DNA of 64,000 nucleotides, taken from contig JACKHZ010000009.1 in the NCBI GenBank assembly GCA_020638735.1, forward strand, positions 62,001-126,000, written 5' to 3'. Within the stretch, counting starts at the first letter, position 1, and each line of letters opens with the position of its first letter. The notes under the pieces are model-generated. The model did no database searches, had not been told where the DNA came from, and worked only from the letters and a program-made list of their open reading frames with translations. The DNA is from Planctomycetota bacterium. GTDB taxonomy: Bacteria; Planctomycetota; UBA1135; UBA2386. The translations under genes and the position numbers were made by a program. Below, piece after piece: positions 9,718 through 18,373 of this stretch.

Positions 9718-10527
9718 TCACCAGGGCTTGTTCTTGTTCTTGTTGTGCCAGGCCTGCCAGTCGGAGAACGAGTCGAAGTTCTGCCGCGTCAGCTTCTTCA
9801 GCGTCTCGTTCCACTTGCCGGACAGCGCGGCGAGGCGGTCCTGGGCGTTCTGCGCCTCGATGCTGGTGCCGATCTGCGAGGCCTTCTGCGTCATCGCGCC
9901 GTAGGGCGCGAGCAGGTCGTCGACGATCTGCTTGCGCAGCTCCTCCTTCGCCTCGTCGAAGTGCCCCAGCGCCTCGCCGGCGGCCGCCTGCAGCGCCGCC
10001 TCGGGACTGCGGGACGCCTCGTCGAGCAGGAACTTGACCATGCTCTCCTGCTTGGTCTTGCCGATGTCGAGCAGCAGCCGCTCGCGCAACGGCACCCACT
10101 CGGTCTTGTCCGGGAAGCGCTTGCCGTCGTAGGCCTTGCGCAGCGCCTTCGCGCCCTCCTCGCCGTGGTAGGCGAGCGCCGCGCTCGCCGCGGTGTAGAC
10201 CTCGATCTGCTTCGGCGTGCGGTGGTTCTTGCCCTTGTTGAGCACCTCGTCGAGCGCCTTGACGATCATCTTGTCGTCCTTCTCGCAGAGGCCGTCCTCG
10301 TGTTTCTGGAACAACACGTTGATCGCGTCGACCGCCTCCCTGTCGCGCTCCAGCTTCTTGTCGTTGGCGGCGTCCTTCAGCGTCTCGACCTGCTTCGCGA
10401 CCTCCGGGTCGGGGTCCTTCTTGGTCGCCGCTGCCGGCGCGGGGTTCTGGGCCACCAGCACGCCGGTCAGGCCGGCGAGCAGCGCCGGGAGCAGCGTGCG
10501 GACGATTCGTGCGGATTGGGTCGTCAT
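9718..10527 (-). CDS. secreted HEAT-like helical repeat protein
   Basis: 269 residues with a signal peptide ([17 protein letters not shown], cleavage near residue 27), then an all-helical, Lys/Glu/Ala-rich body. The phrase [20 protein letters not shown], and a later segment around AAGEALGHF, are typical of HEAT/armadillo-like repeats. It ends in [18 protein letters not shown] ribosome site lies 6 nt before the ATG. Similar short exported HEAT proteins are common in planctomycetes, where they are usually of unknown role. It is the gene before 8536-9660 on the same strand, separated by 57 bp. Confidence 0.7.
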   Translation of the reverse strand: MTTQSARIVRTLLPALLAGLTGVLVAQNPAPAAATKKDPDPEVAKQVETLKDAANDKKLERDREAVDAINVLFQKHEDGLCEKDDKMIVKALDEVLNKGKNHRTPKQIEVYTAASAALAYHGEEGAKALRKAYDGKRFPDKTEWVPLRERLLLDIGKTKQESMVKFLLDEASRSPEAALQAAAGEALGHFDEAKEELRKQIVDDLLAPYGAMTQKASQIGTSIEAQNAQDRLAALSGKWNETLKKLTRQNFDSFSDWQAWHNKNKNKPW

Positions 10528-10675
10528 CGGGATCTCCGGTCCTTATCGACGCCGCAGCCGCTGCGAGCGGATGTCCCGCTGCAGAAGCTGCCGCGCCGTG
10601 CGGGCGCCAGGATATCAAAACGCGTGCCCCGGCGCCGCGGACCAGCCGCATTCCGCCGATGACACCGACCGCTGG

Positions 10676-12934
10676 CTACCGCGGCAGTTCGTCGAGCAGC
10701 GACGAGGCGGCGTCCCGTACGAGCTGCATGTCCAGTTCGTGCCAACGCGCCGGCCATGCCTGTTCGACGGACAGCCCGCCGCGCACGAGGCGGTCGCGCA
10801 GCTGCTCGACCAACTCGGAGAAGCCGCGATGATGCGGCGAGTCGAGCGGCGGCTCTCCGTAGAAATCGACGATGTGCGCCAGCACCAGCTCGGTGTGCGG
10901 GGATCGCGCCAACGCCGCCAGCTCGGCGCGGCGCTCCATCTCACCCTCGACCGCCACCGGTGAGACCCCGGTCTGCAGCAGGAGCCCGAGCCCGCGCCAC
11001 AGGTTGTCGCCGATCGGCAGGTAGTGGAACGAATCGCACAGGTGCTGCCGCTCGTGCACACGGATCATCTCCAGCACCGCCTGCGGCAGCAGCTCGTCCG
11101 GGACCGGCGAGGCGACCGACAGCCGCCACGCGGCGTCGAGGGCGCCGGGCACCGGCTGCGCCGGCAGCGGATCGGTGACCAGCGCCATGCCGTCCTCGCG
11201 CGCGACGCGCCGGCGCCTCCGGATGCCCTCGGCCCAGTCCACCACCGCGTCGTGGTCGACCAGGAAGTGGTTCAGCAAGGCGACGCCAGCGAGGTCACCG
11301 CCGAGCACACCGGCGAGCGCCTTGACGTCGCGGTCGATCGCGACGACCTCGTAGCAGCGGCCGACCAGCGGCAGGGCGTCGTCGGGCGGCAGCTCGGCCA
11401 GCGACAGCCGCGTCATCATCATTCCCTCGGCGGTGCCGCCGGCGCGCCGCCCCAGCACGAAATGGCGGTTGTAACGCGCCAGATGCTCGGCAAGCGCGCC
11501 GGTGAACGGGTCGATCATCTCGCCGACCAGCGGCACCGCGAACACCTCGGGATCGCCGACCACGTCGCGCTGCAGCACCTGCAGCGACAGCTCGCGGAGG
11601 CGCCGCAGCACCGTGCGCAGGTCGCCGTCGTCGCCGACCTGGTAGCCGTGGTACAGCAGCCGCCGCACCCCGGCCTCGAACGCCAGCTCGACGCGGACCT
11701 CGTCCTGCAGCGCGGTGAACGCCGCGTCGCCGTCCGGCCAGCGCCCGCGCGCCCACTCGGCGAGCAGCTCGACCTCTTGCAGCCAACCGACGTCCCGCAG
11801 CGCCACGAGCAACGCGCGCGCCGTGTCCGCGTCGTCGACCGCGTCGCGCCACGGCCCGTTCAGCAGCGTGAGCCAGCGGCCGCGAAGCTGGTTCCGTTCG
11901 GCGCCGACGACCGCGACCGGCACGTCGTCCTCCAGCCGGCCGAGGAAGCCGCTCACGTCGCCGAGCGCCAACAACGAGCGTCGCAGCGCGCGCCGCGCCG
12001 ACGGCTCGGGCACATCGGCGACGCGTTGCGCCAGCAACCGCCGCGCCAGCAGCGGCTGACCCAGCTCGGTGAGCAGCGCCGCGAGCGGCACCGCGCCGCC
12101 GCCCTGTGCCAACGCCGCGAGACGCTCCGGACGCGCGCGCAACGCGTCGCCGAGCTGCTGCGCGTGCTCGAACGTGCCGCGCTGGCCGAGCCACGCGTAG
12201 ACCAACGCCTGCGCCGCGACGTCGAACGGCCGGGCCCGCAGCGCGGACAGCAGCGCCACCCACGCACCGTGCTGGTCGTCGCGCGTCATCGCCAGCTCGC
12301 CCAGGCCCAGGTCACCGACGCCCGGCAGCCGGAGATCGTCGCGCATGGCCTGGTAGAGCAGCATGGCCTGCTGATCGCGCCCGCGTTCGCGCAACGCCGC
12401 GGCGAAGGCGATCATCACCAGCGGGTGGCGCCCGCTGGCGGGCAGCAATCGGGAGTAGATCTCGAGCGCGCGTTCGGGCTCGACCGTGCGCAGCGTGTGG
12501 GCGAGTCCCAGCCACGGCCACAGCGAGTCCGGCGCCAGCGCGGCGGCGCGGCGGAAGCCGGCGAGCTTGGCCGCGGGATCGACCTCGACGCGCGCCAGCA
12601 GGTAGTGCCACAGGCCGTCGTCGGGATGCGCGGCGACCGCGCGCTGCGCCTCGTCGAGCAGCACGCCGAGGCGGCCGCGCTCGCGCAGCAGGTCCTGCCG
12701 CAGCCGCAGCGCGTCGACGTGGCGCGGCGCCTGCGACAGCAGTTGCTCGACCAGTTCGAGCGCGCGCCGCGGCTCGTTGCGTTCGTAGGCCTGACGCGCC
12801 GACAGCGCCAGCCGATCGGCCGGCGCGTCGCTCCAGGGCAGGCCGGTGACCTTGGTCGGCGGCAGGCCCGGATCGGACGTCGCGCAGGCGGCGAGACCGG
12901 ACGCGAGCAGCAGGGCGTGGAGGTTCCGGCGCAT
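10676..12934 (-). CDS. TPR-repeat lipoprotein with C-terminal HExxH motif
   Basis: 752 residues. A lipoprotein signal peptide ends at LAAC (Cys17). Residues about 40-330 are Ala/Leu/Arg-rich helical repeats of the TPR kind (for example ALELVEQLLSQAPRHVDAL). The C-terminal third is not TPR. It contains HERQH (627-631), which matches the HExxH zinc-metalloprotease motif, followed by hydrophobic helices and EGEMERRAEL, which could supply a third ligand. The start is ATG at 12934; no in-frame Met lies closer to the lipobox. It is probably a periplasmic or outer-membrane lipoprotein, with peptidase activity possible but unproven. A terminator-like hairpin lies just upstream. Confidence 0.7.
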   Translation of the reverse strand: MRRNLHALLLASGLAACATSDPGLPPTKVTGLPWSDAPADRLALSARQAYERNEPRRALELVEQLLSQAPRHVDALRLRQDLLRERGRLGVLLDEAQRAVAAHPDDGLWHYLLARVEVDPAAKLAGFRRAAALAPDSLWPWLGLAHTLRTVEPERALEIYSRLLPASGRHPLVMIAFAAALRERGRDQQAMLLYQAMRDDLRLPGVGDLGLGELAMTRDDQHGAWVALLSALRARPFDVAAQALVYAWLGQRGTFEHAQQLGDALRARPERLAALAQGGGAVPLAALLTELGQPLLARRLLAQRVADVPEPSARRALRRSLLALGDVSGFLGRLEDDVPVAVVGAERNQLRGRWLTLLNGPWRDAVDDADTARALLVALRDVGWLQEVELLAEWARGRWPDGDAAFTALQDEVRVELAFEAGVRRLLYHGYQVGDDGDLRTVLRRLRELSLQVLQRDVVGDPEVFAVPLVGEMIDPFTGALAEHLARYNRHFVLGRRAGGTAEGMMMTRLSLAELPPDDALPLVGRCYEVVAIDRDVKALAGVLGGDLAGVALLNHFLVDHDAVVDWAEGIRRRRRVAREDGMALVTDPLPAQPVPGALDAAWRLSVASPVPDELLPQAVLEMIRVHERQHLCDSFHYLPIGDNLWRGLGLLLQTGVSPVAVEGEMERRAELAALARSPHTELVLAHIVDFYGEPPLDSPHHRGFSELVEQLRDRLVRGGLSVEQAWPARWHELDMQLVRDAASSLLDELPR

Positions 12935-13242
12935 CGCCTGGTTGGTACCGGCACCCGGCGCGAAAGAAAAGGCGGACCGCGGTGATGCGAGGCACCGCGG
13001 GCGCCCGACCGCTGCGGCCACCCCCATGGCCACTGCGCTCTCACCTGCCGAGCGGCGGCCCCCCAGCCACCACCCGCCAGCGCGCGAACCCCCTGATCCC
13101 GCACGGTCCGCGCGACGCCGCTGCCATCCCCCCGAACGGCGCGCGGCGCGCAGGCAGGAGATCGGCGGGAATCGCGCGGTTCTTGACGAGGCACGCGAGG
13201 CGCCAGTGCCACCGGCGGGCCGCGTCGCGCAGCGCGAACGGC
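12935..13242. other. gene-free region of 308 bp
   Basis: No convincing gene on either strand: the open frames here lack ribosome sites and recognisable protein patterns. The only structure I can support is the hairpin with a pyrimidine tract at 12964-13000. The region should hold the 3' end of the secreted-protein gene and the promoter of the TPR lipoprotein gene. Confidence 0.6.
12964..13000 (-). terminator. Rho-independent-like terminator
   Basis: Perfect 8-bp stem CCGCGGTG / CACCGCGG (12977-12984 with 12993-13000) and an 8-nt loop. On the minus strand the stem is followed after 6 nt by TTTTCTTT (plus-strand 12964-12971). This is the only hairpin in the window with a clear U-tract. It lies about 240 nt downstream of the secreted-protein gene 13243-14310 and just before the TPR lipoprotein gene. 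Confidence 0.5.
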
Positions 13243-14310
13243 CTACTGCGTGACCAGCTGGATCACCGCGCCCAGGCCGATCTCGCGGTTGCCGTACTGG
13301 GTCGTCACACCGCTCGACCAGACCCGGCCGACCGGCTCCCAGCCGCACACCTGCACCTTCTGCGCCTGGCTGGTGATCAGCCCGAGCGCGTTGGCCTGCG
13401 GGTCGAACGCGGCGCCCTGGAAGCGCAGCCAGTAGCCGAGGGCCAGCGGCGTGTTGGGGATGAAGAACGGGAACTGCGCGCTGCCGTCGACCTGCGCGAT
13501 CGCCGAGTAGACGATCGCGGTGTCGATCGACAGATAGCAGCCCGAGGCGCCGATCGCGGACAGCTCCTGCGGCAGCACCAGACCGTTCCAGACGCCGCCC
13601 TCCTGGGTGCCGAGCGCCAGCAGCAGCAGTGCCCCCGGCTGACCGTCCGCCACCCGCACGATCCAAGGCTTGCCCCAGAGGACCTGCGTCGTCGCGCTCT
13701 CGGCGAGCAGCGGCAGGCTCGTCGAGCCGACGCAGGACGCCGGACCGACCGAGACCATCGGGCTGTTGCAGAGGTAGGTAGCGTCGAGCAGGTAGGTGCC
13801 GGGCGGCTGGCCGTAGACCGTCACCTCGAGCACGAGCCCGCCGAGCTGCGGGTCGTAGACGAACGGCGTGGTCAGCGGGATCTGCGGCAGGAACGGGTTC
13901 GGCGTCGCGCCGGCACCCTGCGCCGGCAGCGTCAACAGCTGTCGCGGCAGCACGATCGCCTCGTCGGCGCCGCGGTTGAGCGAGAAGTCCGGGTCGAGGT
14001 CGACGAGGTCGTTCGGCATCGTCGACATCGAGATCTCGACGTCCACCACCTTGGCGACCGCGACCTGGCCGCCGTCGAGGCGGAACTGCACGCCGGTGAC
14101 CGTCGTCGGGCCGGCGAACAGCGAGGCGTCGTAGACGTACTGCACGCGGGTCGGCGTGCTGCGACCGAACGGCACGTTGGTGGCGCTGGAGGCCTCCACC
14201 GTCGCGTGCGATGCCGGCAGCGGCAGCGGCGCCTGCGCGGCGACTCCGACGACCAGGAACGAACAGACGGCGAATGCGCGATGGACCATGGCAACGGCAG
14301 CATCGGACAT
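13243..14310 (-). CDS. secreted protein with planctomycete-type C-terminal domain
   Basis: 355 residues with a hydrophobic signal segment (AFAVCSFLVVGVAAQ). The mature part is beta-rich. The last 150 or so residues show a pattern I recall from many large exported planctomycete proteins: ALGTQEGG, then GASGCYLSID, an IPNTPLALGYWLRFQ segment and NALGLITSQAQ. Such domains often sit at the C-terminus of adhesin- or FG-GAP-like exoproteins. I use ATG 14310, which has AAGG about 12 nt upstream; ATG 14289 would remove seven residues. It diverges from the small gene at 14359. The exact role is unknown; cell-surface or exported is a safe inference. Confidence 0.65.
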   Translation of the reverse strand: MSDAAVAMVHRAFAVCSFLVVGVAAQAPLPLPASHATVEASSATNVPFGRSTPTRVQYVYDASLFAGPTTVTGVQFRLDGGQVAVAKVVDVEISMSTMPNDLVDLDPDFSLNRGADEAIVLPRQLLTLPAQGAGATPNPFLPQIPLTTPFVYDPQLGGLVLEVTVYGQPPGTYLLDATYLCNSPMVSVGPASCVGSTSLPLLAESATTQVLWGKPWIVRVADGQPGALLLLALGTQEGGVWNGLVLPQELSAIGASGCYLSIDTAIVYSAIAQVDGSAQFPFFIPNTPLALGYWLRFQGAAFDPQANALGLITSQAQKVQVCGWEPVGRVWSSGVTTQYGNREIGLGAVIQLVTQ

Positions 14311-14358
14311 CCGGCCGAGCCGCCTTGACCCGGCCCTCCGGCCCTGCCGAAGAGAGCC

Positions 14359-14748
14359 ATGCGCTTGCCCGACGACGTCCCACAACAGCTCGGTGTGCTC
14401 GCCCTGTGCGGCGACCCGCAGCCGATGCACGCCCTGCTGGTGCACCTGCGTCAGGCCGGCCTGCAGGTCGACGCCGTGCGCAACCTGGCCGACGCCCGGT
14501 CGACGTTCTTCGGCGCCGGCGGCCACGACTGCCTGGTCATCGGCCCGGACGTCGCGCCTGGCCTGGCCAGCAGGGTCGCGGCGTCGCTCGCGAGTGTCGA
14601 TCCCGCGTTGGCGCTGGCGACGTTCGGGCCCAAGCTCGGCGACTCCCGCGCCGCCGCACGCACGGCGCGCCTCGGCGCGTTCCATCCGAGTTCGCGCGCC
14701 GGCCAGGGCGCGCTGCTGCGCTTCCTTCGCAGCCTGTCGCGTCGCTGA
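14359..14748 (+). CDS. small receiver-like protein of unknown function
   Basis: 129 residues without a signal peptide. The alternation of hydrophobic strands and Ala/Arg helices (LGVLALCGD, then HDCLVIGPD, then ALALATFGP) resembles a response-regulator receiver fold. GD at 18-19 and the Asp after LVIGP fall roughly where receiver Asp residues would be. The usual conserved Lys region reads LGAFHPSS, so any phosphoryl-transfer function is doubtful. It lies just before the tRNA-His gene, which is on the opposite strand, and diverges from the secreted protein gene. A degenerate receiver is my best guess. Confidence 0.5.
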   Translation: MRLPDDVPQQLGVLALCGDPQPMHALLVHLRQAGLQVDAVRNLADARSTFFGAGGHDCLVIGPDVAPGLASRVAASLASVDPALALATFGPKLGDSRAAARTARLGAFHPSSRAGQGALLRFLRSLSRR

Positions 14749-14769
14749 GCAGGCCGGGGAACGGGAAGA

Positions 14770-14847
14770 TGGGGTGGCTAACGGGATTTGAACCCGCGAC
14801 CCCCAGAACCACAATCTGGTGCTCTAACCAACTGAGCTATAGCCACC
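14770..14847 (-). tRNA. tRNA-His (anticodon GTG)
   Basis: Read on the minus strand it folds as a cloverleaf. The acceptor closely matches E. coli tRNA-His, with the extra G-1 (14847) opposite discriminator C73 (14773), the histidine identity pair, and a genomically encoded CCA (14772-14770). The anticodon GTG is complementary to plus-strand 14810-14812 in the loop TTGTGGT, and the T-loop is TTCAAAT. Confidence 0.97.
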
Positions 14848-14888
14848 GTGCCGTCCTCGGCCTGCGCCGACGACGATCGAGGCGGAGC

Positions 14889-14917
14889 AGTGTGCCGTCG
14901 CATACCGCTTCGGTCAA
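14889..14917 (-). promoter_or_regulatory. candidate sigma70-type promoter for tRNA-His
   Basis: On the minus strand, TTGACC (plus 14912-14917) is separated by 17 nt from CACACT (plus 14889-14894). The -35 matches 5 of 6 and the -10 matches 3 of 6 consensus bases. It lies about 40 nt upstream of the tRNA 5' end. Confidence 0.35.
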
Positions 14918-14946
14918 GCACGACGAAGTTCGTGAGAAGCGAAAGC

Positions 14947-14975
14947 TTGCATGGCGGGCGCGTGATCGCTAGCTT
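14947..14975 (+). promoter_or_regulatory. candidate promoter for tRNA-Lys
   Basis: TTGCAT (14947-14952), a 17-nt spacer and TAGCTT (14970-14975), ending 15 nt before the tRNA-Lys 5' end. Each hexamer matches only 3 of 6 consensus bases; spacing and position are the main support. Confidence 0.3.
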
Positions 14976-14990
14976 CCTCGCCCCCAACAC

Positions 14991-15066
14991 GCCTCCGTAG
15001 CTCAGTTGGTAGAGCAGCGGATTCTTAATCCGCGGGTCGAAGGTTCGAGCCCTTCCGGAGGTACCA
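14991..15066 (+). tRNA. tRNA-Lys (anticodon CTT)
   Basis: A 76-nt cloverleaf with the anticodon stem GCGGA/TCCGC around TTCTTAA (anticodon CTT at 15024-15026), T-arm GAAGG-TTCGAGC-CCTTC, discriminator A and encoded CCA (15064-15066). The first acceptor pair appears as G1-U72, a wobble that is slightly unusual. Confidence 0.96.
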
Positions 15067-15073
15067 AACGCGA

Positions 15074-15103
15074 CGGCCCGATCGCCCAACAGCGGTCGGG
15101 CCG
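15074..15103 (+). terminator. hairpin after tRNA-Lys
   Basis: Perfect 8-bp stem CGGCCCGA / TCGGGCCG with a 14-nt loop, starting 8 nt after the tRNA CCA. The downstream bases (ATCTGCTTCCC) are pyrimidine-rich but not a U-run. Confidence 0.45.
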
Positions 15104-15166
15104 ATCTGCTTCCCGCCCCCGCCCGCGGTTCGGCGGTGATCGACGTCGACCAGAGATGCGCGTCGC

Positions 15167-16978
15167 CTAGAGATCCGCGCGGGCCGCCGTCTCGGTGAAC
15201 GGCGAGTGCGCCGGCATCACCGGGACCTTGGGCAGGTGCAGGTGGAACGTCGTGCCGACGCCGACCTCCGACTCCATCGACACGGTACCGCCGTGGCCCT
15301 GCACGATCTCCTTGACGATGTGCAGGCCGAGGCCGGTGCCGCTGATGCCGCCGGTGTTCGAGCCGCGCTCGAAGCGACGGAACAGGCGCCCGCGATCCTG
15401 TTCGGGGATGCCGATGCCGTTGTCCCGAACGCTCAGCGTCCACCCGGCGCCGTCGTCCTCGCACTGCACGTGCACGGTCGGCACGCGGTCCGGCGACCGG
15501 TAGGAGATCGCGTTGCCGAGCAGGTTCATCAGCACCTTGGTCAGCGCCCACGCGTCGGCGGAGATCGTCGGCAACGGCTCGACGCGAACCTGCACACCGT
15601 GCTCGTCGAGCTCGTAGTGCAGCGTGCGCAGCACGTCGGCGACCAGCAGCGTCAGGTCCACCGGCTCGAAGGTCAGGCTCACGCCGTCGTGATCGAGGCG
15701 CGAACTGTCGAGCAGGTCGCGCACCAGCCGCTCCATCTGCGACACGGCCATCAAGCCGGTCTCGATGGCCTTCTGCTGCTTGTCCTGCAGCGCGCCGAGG
15801 TAGCCCTTGTGCAGCGTCGACAGCATCAGCCGCACGGCGCTGATCGGCCGGTTGAGGTCGTGCACGGTGCGCTGCGCGGCGTCGACCATCTCGTCGACCT
15901 TTCGCTGCAAGAGCAGCCGCTGCTCGTCGAGCTCGCCGTAGCGGCGCGCCAGCTCGAAGTTCGACTGCACGCTCTTGTCGAACAGCGCCGGGTCGGCCTC
16001 GTCGCTCGCCTCGCGCTGGAAGTCGACCAGCCCCGCCGACAGGTCGAGGTCGAGCTCCTCGTCGCTGAGCACGTCGTGCGACGCGCGCGGCGCGGCGCCC
16101 GACTCGTCGCGCAGCTCGTAGGACAGGTCGAAGTCGTCGTCGGCGAACGTCGCCAACCCGTCTTCGGCGAGCGGCGGCGCCGACTCACGCAGCTGCAGGG
16201 AGTCGGCGGCGTGCCCGCTGGCGTCCGTGTCGCGCCTCGGCTCGGCTTCGCCCACCGAGAAGCGGGTCTGCGGCAGCCGCTCGACCGGCACGACCTCGCG
16301 CGCCCGTCGGACCTCGTCGCAGATGTCCCACAGCTTCTGCCGCACGCCCTCGGCGACGTCGTGCGGACGGGCGCGATCGTCGGCCAGGCCGTACAACGCG
16401 ACCTTGCGTTCGACCAGCATCACCGCCGCCTCGACGAACGCTTCGAACACGCCGTGCCCCTCGGTCGCGACCGACGGGAAGGCCGGGATGTCCTCGCGGA
16501 AGCGGAAGTGCTGGTCGAGGTCGCGCTCGCCGAGGATGTCGTCGAGGTCACGCTTGTTGTACTGCACGACGATCGGGATGTCCTCGGAGGTGCTGCTCTG
16601 CTCGCGCAGGTGCTCGCGCATGCTGCGCAGCGACTCGATGTTCTCCTGCAGACGGCTGCGCTGGCTGTCGACGACGAACACCACCGCGTCGGCGCCCTGC
16701 AGCACATACTTGCGCATCTGCTTGTACTTCGGCTGCCCGGGCACGGTGAAGCCCTGGATGCGGATCTTGAAGCCGCCGACCTGGCCGAGGTTGATCGGCA
16801 GGAAGTCGAACAGCAGCGTCGAGTCCTCTTCGGTGTTGATCGACACCAGCTGGACCTCGTTGCGAGGGCAGAAGATGCCGTGCACCTGCTGCAGGCTGGT
16901 GGTCTTGCCGCCGACGCCGACGCCGTAGTAGACGAGCTTGGCGTTGATCGTGCGTTCGGCGACGTTGATGAAACCCAT
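15167..16978 (-). CDS. MglA-like small GTPase fused to a histidine kinase
   Basis: 603 residues. Residues 1-195 form a complete MglA-type GTPase: P-loop GVGVGGKT (19-26), TVPGQ (78-82, the MglA-specific G3 variant) and NKRD (141-144). An acidic Asp/Glu/Ala-rich linker (about 240-335) and a coiled coil (about 338-370) follow. A histidine kinase core comes next: H-box VHDLNRP with His373, N-box LMNLLGNA (483-490), G1 DNGIGIP (519-525) and G2 GTGLGL (547-552). No membrane segment is visible, so it is cytoplasmic or peripheral. MglA proteins are polarity GTPases acting with MglB; here the nucleotide switch may control the kinase. The H-box has Asn at H+3, as seen in some HisKA proteins. It is downstream of the M16-like gene by 66 bp. 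No response regulator or MglB lies nearby. Confidence 0.9.
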   Translation of the reverse strand: MGFINVAERTINAKLVYYGVGVGGKTTSLQQVHGIFCPRNEVQLVSINTEEDSTLLFDFLPINLGQVGGFKIRIQGFTVPGQPKYKQMRKYVLQGADAVVFVVDSQRSRLQENIESLRSMREHLREQSSTSEDIPIVVQYNKRDLDDILGERDLDQHFRFREDIPAFPSVATEGHGVFEAFVEAAVMLVERKVALYGLADDRARPHDVAEGVRQKLWDICDEVRRAREVVPVERLPQTRFSVGEAEPRRDTDASGHAADSLQLRESAPPLAEDGLATFADDDFDLSYELRDESGAAPRASHDVLSDEELDLDLSAGLVDFQREASDEADPALFDKSVQSNFELARRYGELDEQRLLLQRKVDEMVDAAQRTVHDLNRPISAVRLMLSTLHKGYLGALQDKQQKAIETGLMAVSQMERLVRDLLDSSRLDHDGVSLTFEPVDLTLLVADVLRTLHYELDEHGVQVRVEPLPTISADAWALTKVLMNLLGNAISYRSPDRVPTVHVQCEDDGAGWTLSVRDNGIGIPEQDRGRLFRRFERGSNTGGISGTGLGLHIVKEIVQGHGGTVSMESEVGVGTTFHLHLPKVPVMPAHSPFTETAARADL

Positions 16979-17044
16979 CGGCTCTCTGGCGAGGAAGTTC
17001 GGTGCGGAACCGGCCGACTCATCGACCGATCGGTGCGCCGCACT

Positions 17045-18373
17045 TCACCGCCGTCGGAAGCCGTAGTCCTCGCGGGCCTGCGGCAGCAGCGTCTGCCGGC
17101 TCCGCCGCGACGGGTCGAGCGCCGCGCGCAGCGCCTCGTGCACGTCGGTCGGCGTCGCCGTCGCCACCGCCGAGAGGTCGATGCCACGGAGGTCTCGCAG
17201 CAGCAGCGCCTGCAGGCGGCCGGGCAGCAGGGCCGGCTGCGACGCCCAGGTGGTCGCCTCCCCGGGCGCCGGCAACCCGAGCGCGACCTGCAACGACGCG
17301 CGGGCGGCGGCCAGCTCCGCGGCGCGGGGCGGGTTGTCCCTGAGATCGGCCAGCAGCAGCTCGAGCTCGCGCGCCGCGGCGGCCGCCTCCGCCGCGCAGT
17401 CCGCCTCGGGCACCTGCCCCGGCAGCAGCTGCTCCGGATCCTCGCCGCGACGACAGAACTGCAGCAGCGGGTCGCCCTCTGCCCACGACCAGCGCACCAG
17501 CGGCGCGCGCGCCAGCAGCTCCGAGCCGCGCACCTTCCACCGGCGCCGCGCGCGTTCCTTCGCCACCTCGACGCCGAGGGCCAGCTGCGGTGACGGCGCT
17601 CCCACCGCGAAGGCGACCATGACGAACGGGGCGTCGACGCGTGTGTGCACGAGAGGCGGCGCGTCCCCGGCCGGAGCGGCGACGACGGACGGTGCCCGCG
17701 GCGGCGGCGACGGTGGCGACGGCGGCTGCAGCGCCTGCAGCTCGCGGCGCAGCGCGTCGTCGACGACCCCGAGCGCGCAGAGCCGCACCGCGTGCGGCTG
17801 CCGCAGCAGCTGCCGCACGTCGTCGGGGGCGAGCTGCGCCAGCGCCGCCGCGTCCCCCGAAGGCGCCCGCGCCGCCGCGGCGCCGGCGAACAGCCGCCGC
17901 CTCGCGATCGTCTCGAGCACCGCGCCGGGATAGTGGAACTCGTCGTCGTCGGCGGCGAGCGCCGCGCGGGCGACGACCAGGCGCAGTTCGTCGTCGGTGA
18001 TCGCCGCCCGCCCGGCGCGGTCGTCGAGCAGGGCCGCGACGAAGTCGCGCACCGTCGCCGCGTCGCCGGCCGGAGCCACGCCGAACACCAGGGTGTAGTC
18101 GCCGCCGACCGCGCAGCCGGAGCGCGTCACGCGCGGCGCCGCGGCGCGGGCGCGCAGCAGCCGGCACTCGGCGAGCACGCGACTGGCGCCGGAGACGCAG
18201 CCCGCGTCGCCGCCCCCTTCGTCGTCGTCGAAGCCGTGCTCCCAGAGCACCCCGACCGCCGTCGCGGTGGCGCCTTCCACGGCCAGCACCGGCACGACCC
18301 GCTGACCGGCCGCGCCGCCCGCCGACGCCCAGATCGCCCAAGTCGTCGCCAACGCCCTCACGCCTGTTCGCAC
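17045..18373 (-). CDS. degenerate M16-like (insulinase-fold) exported protein
   Basis: 442 residues. The N-terminus (RALATTWAIWASAGGAAG) resembles a signal peptide. The body resembles the two-lobed M16 fold: a segment like the family GLAHFLEH region (DAGCVSGASRVLAECRLL) is recognisable but lacks HxxEH, so it should not be catalytic. Further on, VRLCALGVVDDALRRELQAL followed by a Pro-rich linker and FVMVAFAVGAP mirrors the M16 lobe junction. I chose GTG at 18373, which has GGAGG 8 nt upstream; a GTG at 18361 would overlap the ABC stop as GTGA. The ABC protein is directly upstream, with coding overlap. The assignment rests on pattern memory only. Confidence 0.55.
   Translation of the reverse strand: MRTGVRALATTWAIWASAGGAAGQRVVPVLAVEGATATAVGVLWEHGFDDDEGGGDAGCVSGASRVLAECRLLRARAAAPRVTRSGCAVGGDYTLVFGVAPAGDAATVRDFVAALLDDRAGRAAITDDELRLVVARAALAADDDEFHYPGAVLETIARRRLFAGAAAARAPSGDAAALAQLAPDDVRQLLRQPHAVRLCALGVVDDALRRELQALQPPSPPSPPPRAPSVVAAPAGDAPPLVHTRVDAPFVMVAFAVGAPSPQLALGVEVAKERARRRWKVRGSELLARAPLVRWSWAEGDPLLQFCRRGEDPEQLLPGQVPEADCAAEAAAAARELELLLADLRDNPPRAAELAAARASLQVALGLPAPGEATTWASQPALLPGRLQALLLRDLRGIDLSAVATATPTDVHEALRAALDPSRRSRQTLLPQAREDYGFRRR

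Noticed and set aside
17045..18373. Active M16 zinc peptidase
   Set aside because: The HxxEH metal motif is absent, so only a degenerate M16-like protein is claimed.
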